Below, piece after piece: positions 1 to 8,852 of a DNA stretch of 64,000 nt. Each line of letters starts with the position of its first letter. The stretch's first letter is position 1. The position numbers were made by a program, and so were the translations under genes. Where the stretch lies: positions 310,001 to 374,000 of the forward strand of contig NZ_STGT01000001.1 of assembly GCF_004912145.1 (NCBI RefSeq). The letters are read 5' to 3'. This DNA is from Peteryoungia rhizophila. Lineage in GTDB: Bacteria; Pseudomonadota; Alphaproteobacteria; Rhizobiales; Rhizobiaceae. The notes below the pieces were generated by a model that was not told where the DNA came from, searched no databases, and saw nothing but the letters and a program-made list of their open reading frames with translations.

Positions 1-128
1 AGCGCACGCTGCGGACCTGCGGCAGAAACGACGCGGTCGTGAAAAATCGCGAAGAACAACTGGATGCCGATGAGTCCAAATAGGCCGATCCCGAGCAGCA
101 GGAATATAAGGGTATTCGACGTAAGCAT
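1..128 (-). CDS. Membrane protein, N-terminal part only (runs off the window)
   Basis: An ATG at 126-128 on the minus strand opens a frame that stays open to position 1. It reads a short polar start followed by a strongly hydrophobic stretch rich in Leu, Ile, Gly and Phe (about residues 7-29), then a charged HDR segment, so one N-terminal membrane segment is clear. It begins 10 bases after the stop of the coiled-coil gene, on the same strand, and is probably the third gene of the helicase operon. Only 42 codons are visible, so no family can be assigned. A MotA/TolQ-like proton-channel subunit would be interesting given the helicase and coiled-coil neighbours, but nothing here proves it. Confidence 0.55.
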   Translation of the reverse strand, partial: MLTSNTLIFLLLGIGLFGLIGIQLFFAIFHDRVVSAAGPQRA

Positions 129-137
129 TGCGGGACC

Positions 138-1658
138 TTATTGCTCCGGGGCAGTGTTGGGCTGCTGGGTTGTGTCAGAGGTTACCGGGGCATCGTCGGT
201 CGGTTCCTGCGAACCCGACGCCGGTATCCTTGCGGAATCGGAATTCAGAGCGCTGAGCATAGACCGCTTGGTTTTGATGTCCTCGGTCAGAGCCGCCTGC
301 TCTTGCCGCAGCTCCGAGACTTGTTGTGTTAAGGTTTTCAGCTGGCCCTGCAGAGCATCGATGTCTGCCGAAATGAGGCGCGTCTGCTCCGCTGTGCCTT
401 GAAGCTTGCTCAACTGGGATCGAAGAGCATCCAGGCTTGCCTGTTCGGTTTCGCGCTGGCTCTGCAACTGCAATAGCTGTCCCTCGGCGCCAGCAATCTG
501 CTGCCTTAAGCTTTGCTGAGCTGCGTCTGCCGCGCTTCTACGTCGCTCTGCCTCTGCCGCCTGAGAAACAACGACGCGGGCAGCCGCAGCGTCTCTTTCA
601 AGTGCTTCGATCGTGGCTGCAAGTTCGGCTTTTTGTTTTTGGGCCGCGTCTATTTGGGGCAGCAGGCTTGCAAGTTGGCTCTGAGCTTGTGTTCTGAGTT
701 CCTCAGCTTGTCTCTGCCGACCTTCCGCCTCAGCCGCAGCAGATCTCGCGGCGTCGGTGGCAAGAGTTGCGCTCTGTTGCTGCCCCTCGAGCCGTGCGAT
801 GTCTGTGCGAAGCTGCTGCAGCTTTTTGTCTAGGTCTTCGTTACTCGTCGCTACTGCGTCTCGGGCAATCTTGAGGTCGTCGGCGTCCTTTTCCGCCGAT
901 GCGGCTTCAGCCTTCGCGCTCTCTACTTGGCTCTTCAGTGTCGTGAGTTGATCGGCATAGTTTTCGACCTCTTGCTCCAACGAGGCCTTCGTCGATTGTA
1001 GGTTCGCCTGGTTCTTTTCTAAACCTTCCACCTCTCGTTTCAGATCGTCTAAGTCGCTACTACGAACTTGCGCATCAGCAATTTTGCGGTTGAGCTCCGA
1101 AAGCCGTGCGTCTGCATCTTCGAGATCCTGCTGCTTCAGGCTGTAGGCCTGCTCACTGTCTTTCAAACTCTGCGTCAGACGATCCAATTCCGTCCGAGAC
1201 TTCTTTTGCTCAGCCTGCAGCTTCGACCTCTCAGCCTGGAGCGACGAGACGGTTGCCTTTAGGCTCGCTGCTTCTTCAATGGCTGCTTGCGCAGCTCCTT
1301 GCCGCTTTGATAGTGCCTGCAAGGCAGTCTCGCCTTCGTTCAGCCGAGTTTGCAATTCAACCAACTGGTCCTCAGCGGCTTTCAATGAGCTAACCTTATT
1401 GGTGAACTCGCTTTGCAGCTTTTCAAATTCTCGGTTCTTCGACGCGATCTCCGAGTTGATCTCATCTCGCTGTCTGACTGCAGATATGCGCTCATTATTA
1501 AAGCGATCAATCTCTGATGCGATCACGCCATAGCGACGTTCCAGCTGATCCATTTGGAAGAAGATCGTTCCAAGCGCTGCAACTGAGACACCGGCCAGCA
1601 AGCCGGCCAAAACGGTGAAACGATGCGATTTACGAAAGTTGTTGTTTGACGCGCTCAA
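138..1658 (-). CDS. Single-TM coiled-coil protein of the helicase operon
   Basis: Reads as about 506 residues: a short basic N-terminus, one hydrophobic segment at about residues 14-34, then roughly 400 residues of Ala/Gln/Glu/Lys/Leu-rich heptad-like sequence that should form a long coiled coil, and a low-complexity acidic/Pro-Thr tail. The frame is open further upstream (to 1769). I choose the TTG at 1656-1658 because GGAGG lies a few bases before it, and the longer version would run 140 bases into the upstream helicase gene. With the TTG the overlap with the helicase is 29 bases, which suggests translational coupling. An N-terminal anchor plus a long cytoplasmic or periplasmic rod recalls ZorA tails or SMC/RmuC-like scaffolds, but no specific family is recognisable. 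Function unknown; likely acts with the helicase-nuclease. Confidence 0.75.
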   Translation of the reverse strand: MSASNNNFRKSHRFTVLAGLLAGVSVAALGTIFFQMDQLERRYGVIASEIDRFNNERISAVRQRDEINSEIASKNREFEKLQSEFTNKVSSLKAAEDQLVELQTRLNEGETALQALSKRQGAAQAAIEEAASLKATVSSLQAERSKLQAEQKKSRTELDRLTQSLKDSEQAYSLKQQDLEDADARLSELNRKIADAQVRSSDLDDLKREVEGLEKNQANLQSTKASLEQEVENYADQLTTLKSQVESAKAEAASAEKDADDLKIARDAVATSNEDLDKKLQQLRTDIARLEGQQQSATLATDAARSAAAEAEGRQRQAEELRTQAQSQLASLLPQIDAAQKQKAELAATIEALERDAAAARVVVSQAAEAERRRSAADAAQQSLRQQIAGAEGQLLQLQSQRETEQASLDALRSQLSKLQGTAEQTRLISADIDALQGQLKTLTQQVSELRQEQAALTEDIKTKRSMLSALNSDSARIPASGSQEPTDDAPVTSDTTQQPNTAPEQ

Positions 1659-4600
1659 TGCATCCCTCCAAATCCTTTTCCAGCTCGTCGACCCAGAAGC
1701 GCTGAACGCGCCATCCAAGTGATTGAAGCTGCTTGTCCCGCCAGTGATCGGCGAGTTTGCGTTTTCCATCTGTGTCCGCGTGCCAATGGCGTCCGTCGAT
1801 CTCTAGGTCGAGCTTGATCTCGCCTCGCCCGAACAGTGCAAAGTCGAGCCTGCGGCCGGCAATCTCGAATTGAGGGATTGCTTCAAGCCCCTGCGCCTTG
1901 AGTGCGTAAAACACCCGCCGCTCCCATTCGCTGTCGAACGTGGTCTCTGCAGTGCGCTTTCGCGGTTCGGTGGCCACCCTTGCGAGCCTCTGGAGGCTGC
2001 TGACTTTGCCCGAGCGTGCGTAGCTGAGATCCCCGAACACGTGAGCAACTGCACGCGCACGACTGATCGCTACGTTCAACCGACGCCAGTCTTTCTGGAC
2101 AAAGGAAACAGCAGACATGGCGCTGGATGGTCCGAGGCAGGGTGAGAACAGGATCAGGTCACGTTCCTGCCCTTGGAAGCTATCCACTGTTCCAATTCGT
2201 AGATCGGCCTTTTCAATCACTTGCTCCGGGATTGCCGCATGGATCGCGTCGCTCAGTGCCTGCACCTGAGGTCGGAAAGGCGCAATAACGCCAACGGTGC
2301 CAGAGTATGCTTCTATAAGGAGCAAGAGCTTCAGGTGATGCGTGATGGCAGAAACTTCGGCCAGATTCACATTCGTCGACATGGGCGTCGACGGAGAGGG
2401 AACGTCCTTCCAGACGATTCCAGGTTTCAATCCAAGGGGCGCGTTCAGCCTCTCCTGGTCGCCAGCGACACGCAGCTTTCCTCCGTAAAATGCTTCGTTG
2501 ATGTATTCGACGATGTCTGTTGCTGAACGGTATTGGTCCCGCAACATGACCTTTGACGCTCCCGGCGTAAGGTTAGCCAAGTCGAACAACGATTGCCGGC
2601 TTTGTGCGAAGCGGCCCATGGAGGCTATTGGCAGACCTTGCGCCTGCATGAGGTTGCGGTCATGGGCGATCCCCAGCTGACTGATGAAAGACAGCTGCTT
2701 ATTGTCACCCACAACAACAGCGCGCTTGGCACGCGCGAAAAGGGGCAGCGCTGAAGCGACATCGCACTGACTGGCTTCATCAAAGATGACCAAGTCGAAA
2801 AGCCCCGCCGCCAGCGGAATACGCTTTGGAGCACCGAGGACCGACGCGAGCCAAAGCGGGCGGCGACCAACGACCTTCGTGGCCAACTCAGGACGTAAGG
2901 GGCCGGTCGACTGAGCGAGCTCAAGATTCGCGTGCTCTTCACCCAATTGCTGTCTTTCAGCCTCGGTCAGCACCGTCCTTTGGAGAAGAGCCCGCGGCAT
3001 GATCGACTGGACAAGTTCCGCAATCTCCGCCGTCAACGAAACAGGATCCTCTGGCGCGCCAAGGCGCTCACATTCCTGCTGCAATTCGGCAAGATGCCTC
3101 TTCAGTGTCTCGTCCGAAGCGCCTTTGGCTGCCGGATCATCGTTAACGATGGCAGCACTTTTTCTCCCGATGATCCGATTGAGCACTTCGAGCAGTCGGG
3201 TAAAGATGGAAACGCGTGCGGCGGCTGATGGCGCTTCGGACGGATTAGGTTCCGCCTCGCGACGGGCTTCCAGGCGCTCGATAAGCTCTGCAATATGGCA
3301 TCGCAGGCGACCAATCTCATCAATCGTCCGCAACGCGTCTGCCCTCAACCTCGCGGTATTGGCAAGCTTCGCACGGGCAATTAGATCTGGGGCAGGACCC
3401 GGCCTACTAGGCTCTCGAATCAATTCCGTCAGGATTGCGTTGAATGACAAATCTAAGTCCCTAGCGGGATCGAGTGTCCGAACAATAAATGGCACGTCGT
3501 TGGCAATACCGCGCAGCCGCTCTTCAACCGCATCGAGGGCTTGATGGTTCTTCGATGCCACAAGGACAGATCCGTCCGCATTGAGGATAGATGCCACAAT
3601 CGAGACGATAGCTTGACTCTTGCCGGTCCCCGGAGGGCCTGTGACGACCGTGAGGCTAGAGCCCAGCGCTTTCTCAACTGCTGCAAGTTGTTCTCGGTTG
3701 AGCGGTCCTGTGTTGAGCGATGCGGCGGATGTAGGCTCAACCGAACTTTCTAGGCCAAGGATTGGCGCAAGAGCCGTTCTCGAAAGCTCGTCTTGGCTCC
3801 ATGTCGCAATACGGTCGAGATCACGAACAGCTCCGGCAGTGAATGTGCTGTCTGTTGGCAGAAAGATGCCGGCGATGTTGTAGATTCCAGGTTGAGCTGG
3901 ATCGAGTTCTGTCGAAAGGCTACGTCCGGAAAGCTTTCCCTTGATGCTGCCGCCCACTGCCTCTTTCAGTCGCACTAAAAAGTCGTCCATTGGCAGACCG
4001 GTGCCTTCCGGTTGACTGAAAACTTCGCGAAGAGCTTTTTCAGTCCATCGCTCACTACGTGCCGCCCCTTTGAGCCAGTCAGGATTCACCAGAAGATCAT
4101 CGGCGTCGATGGTAAGCTCCAGATGTGTCTCGGTGCGCACCCAGTCCGCGCTAATCAGACCGATCGGCCAGATGACCGGAGAGCCTTTGGTTTGGCTGAC
4201 GGCGATAGGCCACCCGACTGCCATTGTCTGTTCGTTGGCTTCACGTTTCAGCAACGCCTTTCTGAACTCGTCAGAAAGATCACCAAGCCCGATCTTGACT
4301 TGGATACCTTGCCCATCGTCGCCGGTAAGTGGACCTGATCCCGTTATGAGATGAAATTGGATTCCATGGCGCTCTTCAGCCTGAGAAATCGCGCCACGTG
4401 GATCGGAGCGAAGAGCTGAGCGGTAGTAACGTAGTAACGCCGCGGGCTCAGGCACATTCGGCGCATCAGTTGGCTCAGGCAAATCGCCACTTTGGGTGAG
4501 GCTGAGAAAGACTGCGGGCGCTGCCTGCAGAACTCCCGCACCTGATGAATCGGCTGGTGCGCCGACAGCGGTTGCCATGGGACGCATGGCAGAGACTGCA

Positions 4601-4773
4601 CGCCAGCGGCCGTCGCGACCTTTCGAGATCTTGCCGGCTTCGGAAAGGGCGGCAAGCTCGGCATAAATGGAAGCTCTCATCCTCGGATCGAAATCGACAT
4701 CCAGGAGAGCAAGCAGCTCACTCGTCGTTCGTCCGCCTGGCAACGCAGAGATCGTTCGGAGCAGAAGAGACAT
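1630..4773 (-). CDS. SF1 (Upf1-like) helicase with C-terminal PD-(D/E)XK/DUF559-like nuclease
   Basis: A 1047-residue protein. Residues 1-60 look like a small winged-helix domain. Walker A GPPGTGKS is at about 379-386, a long helical insertion follows, and motif II appears as DEASQ at about 665-669. Motif III is GDNKQLSF, motif V GTVDSFQGQERD, and motif VI LNVAISRAR. This is the AAA_11/AAA_12 arrangement of superfamily 1B. The last 100 residues (from FDSEWERRVFYAL) contain RRLDFAL and LDLEIDGRHWH, the D...ExD pattern of Vsr/DUF559-type nucleases. It is first in an operon with a coiled-coil membrane protein and another membrane protein. Helicase-nuclease fusions of this type are common in anti-phage islands; that role is inference. 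Mokosh-like systems use related helicases but with PLD nucleases. Confidence 0.85.
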   Translation of the reverse strand: MSLLLRTISALPGGRTTSELLALLDVDFDPRMRASIYAELAALSEAGKISKGRDGRWRAVSAMRPMATAVGAPADSSGAGVLQAAPAVFLSLTQSGDLPEPTDAPNVPEPAALLRYYRSALRSDPRGAISQAEERHGIQFHLITGSGPLTGDDGQGIQVKIGLGDLSDEFRKALLKREANEQTMAVGWPIAVSQTKGSPVIWPIGLISADWVRTETHLELTIDADDLLVNPDWLKGAARSERWTEKALREVFSQPEGTGLPMDDFLVRLKEAVGGSIKGKLSGRSLSTELDPAQPGIYNIAGIFLPTDSTFTAGAVRDLDRIATWSQDELSRTALAPILGLESSVEPTSAASLNTGPLNREQLAAVEKALGSSLTVVTGPPGTGKSQAIVSIVASILNADGSVLVASKNHQALDAVEERLRGIANDVPFIVRTLDPARDLDLSFNAILTELIREPSRPGPAPDLIARAKLANTARLRADALRTIDEIGRLRCHIAELIERLEARREAEPNPSEAPSAAARVSIFTRLLEVLNRIIGRKSAAIVNDDPAAKGASDETLKRHLAELQQECERLGAPEDPVSLTAEIAELVQSIMPRALLQRTVLTEAERQQLGEEHANLELAQSTGPLRPELATKVVGRRPLWLASVLGAPKRIPLAAGLFDLVIFDEASQCDVASALPLFARAKRAVVVGDNKQLSFISQLGIAHDRNLMQAQGLPIASMGRFAQSRQSLFDLANLTPGASKVMLRDQYRSATDIVEYINEAFYGGKLRVAGDQERLNAPLGLKPGIVWKDVPSPSTPMSTNVNLAEVSAITHHLKLLLLIEAYSGTVGVIAPFRPQVQALSDAIHAAIPEQVIEKADLRIGTVDSFQGQERDLILFSPCLGPSSAMSAVSFVQKDWRRLNVAISRARAVAHVFGDLSYARSGKVSSLQRLARVATEPRKRTAETTFDSEWERRVFYALKAQGLEAIPQFEIAGRRLDFALFGRGEIKLDLEIDGRHWHADTDGKRKLADHWRDKQLQSLGWRVQRFWVDELEKDLEGCIERVKQQLS

Positions 4774-5085
4774 AAGCTTTTCTCTATTAGGATGTTAAGC
4801 TATTAAGCTTCTGGCGAACCAAGAGAAGAGCCGAATGGTTTGAAGGTAACCCAGGAATCTGCATTACAGTCATTGAACGGTATGTCATCGCTTCGCACGG
4901 CATAGGTGCACAATCATTCAGTGAAATGTCAATGATGATTGAAGCAAATGAGACCGATTTCCCGCCACACTTTTGGGCTTGTGGAAAGCGATTTTAACGG
5001 TTCAGCCCCGCGCGGTTCAGTTGACCGAGGAAGCTAGGAGTTTTCCTTAGGTAGGCTCGTGGTCTCGTGGAAATCTGCAATGCGA
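4774..5085. other. Intergenic gap between the SprT-like gene and the helicase operon
   Basis: This 312-base stretch is more AT-rich than its flanks and contains no convincing gene. Both flanking genes are on the minus strand, so it must hold the end of the hsd transcript and the promoter of the helicase operon. A TTAAGC/TAAGCTT-rich segment lies directly before the helicase ATG. I see no clear terminator hairpin. Confidence 0.4.
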
Positions 5086-5829
5086 TTATGCCACCGGCTT
5101 CACCTTCTCCCACCCCAGCATGTGCTCGTTCTTGTCGAGCCAAGCCTTACGCTCCTGCCAGTCTGGCAAAACGCGCCCAACGAAGTCCCAGAACTCCGGT
5201 TCATGGTTGCGGTGCTTCAGATGGCACATCTCGTGGACCACCGCATATTCGAGCACCGGCTTCGGCGCGAAAATCAGGTGCCAGTTGAGGTTGATCTGCC
5301 GGTCCTGGCCGCAGCTGCCCCACATGTGTTTCTGCTCCTTGATCACCACCCCGCGTGGCTTCAATCCGTGGCGTTCGCCATGCTTGCGGACGAAATCGCG
5401 GGCGTCGTCACGCACGCGGCGTTTCAGCCAGAGACGGAGCGCGCTCTCGATGATGGTATCGGATGACTCCGGCGAGAGGTCGACGGGCTTGTGGATCTGG
5501 AAGCCGTTGCGAAAGCTGACCTCGACCAGGGAGCCATCGAAGGGCTCGATGGTGAGCCGGGCCATCCGGCCGCGATAGGGGATCTTGGCGCCAGTCACGA
5601 ACTGGTAGACGCGCGTCTGCGCTTTGGCGCGTTCCGCCATATGCTGCACGGTCTTGATGATCCAGGCGCGCCGGCGGTCCAGCACCGCGCTGATCTGTTC
5701 GTCGGTGGCGCTGTCCGGCACCAGGAGCTCGAAGGATTTTGGCGTGACGCTGAGGCTTGCCCTGCGGGCTTTGGGCGAGCGCCGCAAGGTGTATACGATC
5801 TCCTGGCTGCCTATGCGATAGACGGCCAT
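5086..5829 (-). CDS. SprT/YgjP-like zinc metallopeptidase (DUF45) of the hsd locus
   Basis: A 247-residue protein with the zinc-peptidase signature VVHEMCHLKHRNHEPEFW near residue 195: HExxH with a third His ligand, typical of the M48/YgjP-like (DUF45) family. The ATG at 5827-5829 is preferred over the upstream TTG because it sits one base after the hsdR stop codon, preceded by GGGG. It is the last gene of an hsdM-hsdS-hsdR operon. Such peptidases often accompany type I restriction genes; a role in turnover of the restriction enzyme is a reasonable guess but is not shown by the sequence. Confidence 0.85.
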   Translation of the reverse strand: MAVYRIGSQEIVYTLRRSPKARRASLSVTPKSFELLVPDSATDEQISAVLDRRRAWIIKTVQHMAERAKAQTRVYQFVTGAKIPYRGRMARLTIEPFDGSLVEVSFRNGFQIHKPVDLSPESSDTIIESALRLWLKRRVRDDARDFVRKHGERHGLKPRGVVIKEQKHMWGSCGQDRQINLNWHLIFAPKPVLEYAVVHEMCHLKHRNHEPEFWDFVGRVLPDWQERKAWLDKNEHMLGWEKVKPVA

Positions 5830-5830
5830 G

Positions 5831-8800
5831 TCACTGCCCCGCAAAATGCTTGAGCGCGTAGGCCTCGACCTCTTCCGGGATCTCCCTGAGCTGCTTCAGA
5901 CCGGCTAGATGCGCGATCGAGCGCACCTGCTGGCGCAGGCTCTTGCGAAGACCATCCTTCGCCCACCAGCCTGATGGAGCGGTCACGGGGTCGGTGTAAA
6001 GTTTCTCCAGCCGCATTGCCAGATCCTCGCCGTGCGGTCCGGAAGTGAAGCCGTTCAGGATCTGCAGGATGCCGTAGGCGCCGGGAGAGAGACCTGCCTC
6101 TAAATGCGCGGCGTCCTCAGCCGTGATGTCCTTTGCCAGTTCTTCGGCTGCCTTCAGCTTCTCGCTCCAAGATAGCTGCGCGCTTTCGAGCTTTTCCAGA
6201 AGTTGGCGCAGGCGCTCCGAGAACTTGCCGTATTGGTGCGGACTGTCGTCAATCCGCTCGGTGACGGTCTTGCGCAGCTCCGTCGTCTTGCGGATCGCCG
6301 CCGTCATCAGGTCTTCCTCGGTCTTGCCCTCGGGATCGAAATCCTCCCAGAACTCCGGATCCGTGATGTGGCGCAGCTTGACGGTGACGCTCAGACCCGT
6401 TGCCTCCAGATGCTTCTCCAGCATCTCGCGGATCTTCTCGCTGTAATTCATCTGGTCGAAGGCCTGGCGCTTTTCGAAGTGCTGGGTGCCATAGAGCAGG
6501 AAGTTCGCGACCCATTTCAGATCGGCGGTGAACTCCAGAACGCTCGGGTCAGGGCTCAGCGTTTCATAGAGCGCGATGAAGCTGCGCGCCCTAGCCTTGA
6601 AGTCGAACCACTTATCCTCGGTGCCCAGCAGCTTCACGAAGGCATCATATTCCGCCTTCAGCGCGTCCTTGTCGTTCGCCTTACGTTTCAGCGATTTCAT
6701 CAGCGCGGCGACGGCGGAGTGGGCTGCCTGTAGCTGATTGCGCAGATCGTCCAGGTCGCGCATGGCGTTCTTCACGTCATCGGCGCGGTAAGAAGAGAGC
6801 GCCTCCTCCAGATGGCCGGAGACGCCAATGTAATCGACGATCAGCCCGTTGCGCTTCCGGGCGTCGGAAACGCGGTTGGTGCGGGCGATGGCCTGCAACA
6901 ACCCGTGCTCCTTCAGCGGTTTGTCGAGATACATCACGCTTTCGATCGGGCAGTCGAAGCCAGTCAAGAGCTTGTCGCAGACGATGAGGAACTGTGGATC
7001 GTCGCCCTTGCGGCCAAAGGCCTTCTTCGCCAGCTTTTCGGCCTCGGCATCCAGATAATGCGCCTTCAGCTCAGTGCGGATGGCCTGCTTGTGCGCATCC
7101 TCGCTCGGCTTGCTGTCTTCCTGGTTGATCGAATAGACGCAGGCCGACATGGCATTGGCGCGGGCTAGCGCCTCGGCAGGCTCGATGCCCTCGGCTTTCA
7201 GATCCTCGGCAATGACCTTCGTCAGCGCCTGCTTATAGAGAATCACCGCCTCGCGATCGATGGCGACGATCTGCGCTTTGAAACCATCTGGCCGGCCATA
7301 TTGCTTAAAATGCGTCCAGATGTCGTAAGCGATCAGTTCGATGCGGCGCGGATGCTTGACCAGATCCTCGATCTGCACCCCGCGTTTCTTGATCTCGTTG
7401 AGCTTGTCATCGTCCAGCTCGGCAAACCAGGTGTCGAACAGGATATCGATCTTCGCCTCGTCGATATGCCAGTCGGTCTTGCGACCGGTATAATAGATCG
7501 GCACCGTCGCGCCATCGGCAACGGCGTCGTCGATGCCGTATTTGTCGAGATAGCCTTCTCCCGGCACACCAAAATTCTCGTAGGTGTTCTTGTCGTCCTT
7601 CTTCACCGGCGTGCCGGTAAAGCCGAAGAAGCGGGCGTTGGGCAGCGTTGCGCGCAGATAGGCGCCGAGATCCTTCTCCTGAGTGCGGTGGGCCTCATCC
7701 ACCATCACGATCCAGTTTTCGGAATTGGCAATCGCCTCCTTCGAGCCCTGGAATTTGAAGATGGTGGACAGCGCCGTATGTCCGTCCGTGCCGCTGCGGA
7801 TCAGCGCGTGCAGATCTCTGATGCTCTCGATCGGCGTCGGGTTCGGCAAGCCGCAGGCGACAAAGGTGCCGCTGATCTGGCTGTGCAGGTCCACCCGGTC
7901 GGTCAGCACCAGAATGTTCGGATTGGTGAGCCGCTCGGACTGTATCGTCCGGTGCGTCTTCAGCTTCAGCGCTGCAAACACCATGGTCAGCGATTTGCCG
8001 CTGCCCTGCGTGTGCCATATCAGCCCCTGCCGGTGCTTGCCCTCAATGACGCGTTCAACGATGCGATTGACGGCGCGGAACTGCTGATACCGGCATATCT
8101 TCTTGATCGTGCCTGTCTCGGTCTTTTCGAACACGACGTAATGCGCGATCAGATCCAGCAGCCGGCTTGGCTCCAGCAGGCACCAGAGGCCCTTGGCGAG
8201 CGTATCGGTAAAATCACTCTCCAGCTTCGGCCAGGGGTCGCGCCATTCGGCATAGTATTTGGAGCCGGAGCCGCTCGCGCCATACAGCACCAAGGCGCCG
8301 TCGGTGACGATGTTGCAGACATTGGAGAAGAACAGGCGCGGAATGTCCTGCTCATATTGCCGGATCTGCTCGAAGGCCTCGCCGGTCTTGTCTTTCACAT
8401 TCAGCGGGCTTTTCGCCTCGATCACGATCAGTGGAATGCCGTTCACATAGATAACGACATCGGGCTTGCGCGTATTCTCCGCCTTCACCCGCAGCTGATG
8501 CGTGACGGAGAACAGGTTGTTGCTGGGATTAAGAAAATCGATCACCCGCAGCGTCTGGCGCGTCTCCTGGCCGTTCACCTTGCGGGCATAATCGCCGCGC
8601 AGCACTTTTAACCAGGTCTCATTGCCGCTGATCGCCGCAAGCTCGCCATAGGCGGCCTCGGCAGACGCGCGGTCGATCCCGTTGATGCGCATCAGCGCGT
8701 CGATGAGCTGAGGGCGAAACAGAACCTGGTTCTCGCCCTGGCGCAAACTGGCATGCTCCGCCGGCGCCACGAAGCCATAGCCCATGGCCTTCAGATGCTC

Positions 8801-8845
8801 GATCGTCGGGCGCTCGGCAAAATGCCATTCGGGGCCTTGGCTCAT
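5831..8845 (-). CDS. hsdR: Type I restriction endonuclease subunit R
   Basis: A 1004-residue HsdR. The N-terminal nuclease core has PDVVIYVNGIPLIVIEAK, the D...ExK catalytic pattern. The motor domain has Walker A HTQGSGKSLTM, motif II VDEAHRTQ, motif III FGFTGTP, and motif VI ARTNRV. The C-terminal helical region (DUF3387-like) would bind the HsdM2-S core. HsdR translocates DNA with ATP and cleaves far from the unmethylated target. The ATG is 8 bases downstream of the hsdS stop. No truncation or lost key residue was seen, so the enzyme looks functional. Confidence 0.96.
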   Translation of the reverse strand: MSQGPEWHFAERPTIEHLKAMGYGFVAPAEHASLRQGENQVLFRPQLIDALMRINGIDRASAEAAYGELAAISGNETWLKVLRGDYARKVNGQETRQTLRVIDFLNPSNNLFSVTHQLRVKAENTRKPDVVIYVNGIPLIVIEAKSPLNVKDKTGEAFEQIRQYEQDIPRLFFSNVCNIVTDGALVLYGASGSGSKYYAEWRDPWPKLESDFTDTLAKGLWCLLEPSRLLDLIAHYVVFEKTETGTIKKICRYQQFRAVNRIVERVIEGKHRQGLIWHTQGSGKSLTMVFAALKLKTHRTIQSERLTNPNILVLTDRVDLHSQISGTFVACGLPNPTPIESIRDLHALIRSGTDGHTALSTIFKFQGSKEAIANSENWIVMVDEAHRTQEKDLGAYLRATLPNARFFGFTGTPVKKDDKNTYENFGVPGEGYLDKYGIDDAVADGATVPIYYTGRKTDWHIDEAKIDILFDTWFAELDDDKLNEIKKRGVQIEDLVKHPRRIELIAYDIWTHFKQYGRPDGFKAQIVAIDREAVILYKQALTKVIAEDLKAEGIEPAEALARANAMSACVYSINQEDSKPSEDAHKQAIRTELKAHYLDAEAEKLAKKAFGRKGDDPQFLIVCDKLLTGFDCPIESVMYLDKPLKEHGLLQAIARTNRVSDARKRNGLIVDYIGVSGHLEEALSSYRADDVKNAMRDLDDLRNQLQAAHSAVAALMKSLKRKANDKDALKAEYDAFVKLLGTEDKWFDFKARARSFIALYETLSPDPSVLEFTADLKWVANFLLYGTQHFEKRQAFDQMNYSEKIREMLEKHLEATGLSVTVKLRHITDPEFWEDFDPEGKTEEDLMTAAIRKTTELRKTVTERIDDSPHQYGKFSERLRQLLEKLESAQLSWSEKLKAAEELAKDITAEDAAHLEAGLSPGAYGILQILNGFTSGPHGEDLAMRLEKLYTDPVTAPSGWWAKDGLRKSLRQQVRSIAHLAGLKQLREIPEEVEAYALKHFAGQ

Positions 8846-8852
8846 TGGGCGT

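Noticed and set aside
1630-4773. Calling the helicase operon Mokosh or Zorya
   Set aside because: Mokosh nuclease domains are of PLD type and Zorya needs MotA/OmpA-like ZorAB. Neither is visible, although the third gene is incomplete.
7301-8611. 436-codon open frame on the plus strand
   Set aside because: It lies entirely antisense to hsdR, whose motifs are all intact. It has no family signature and is a product of GC-rich third codon positions.
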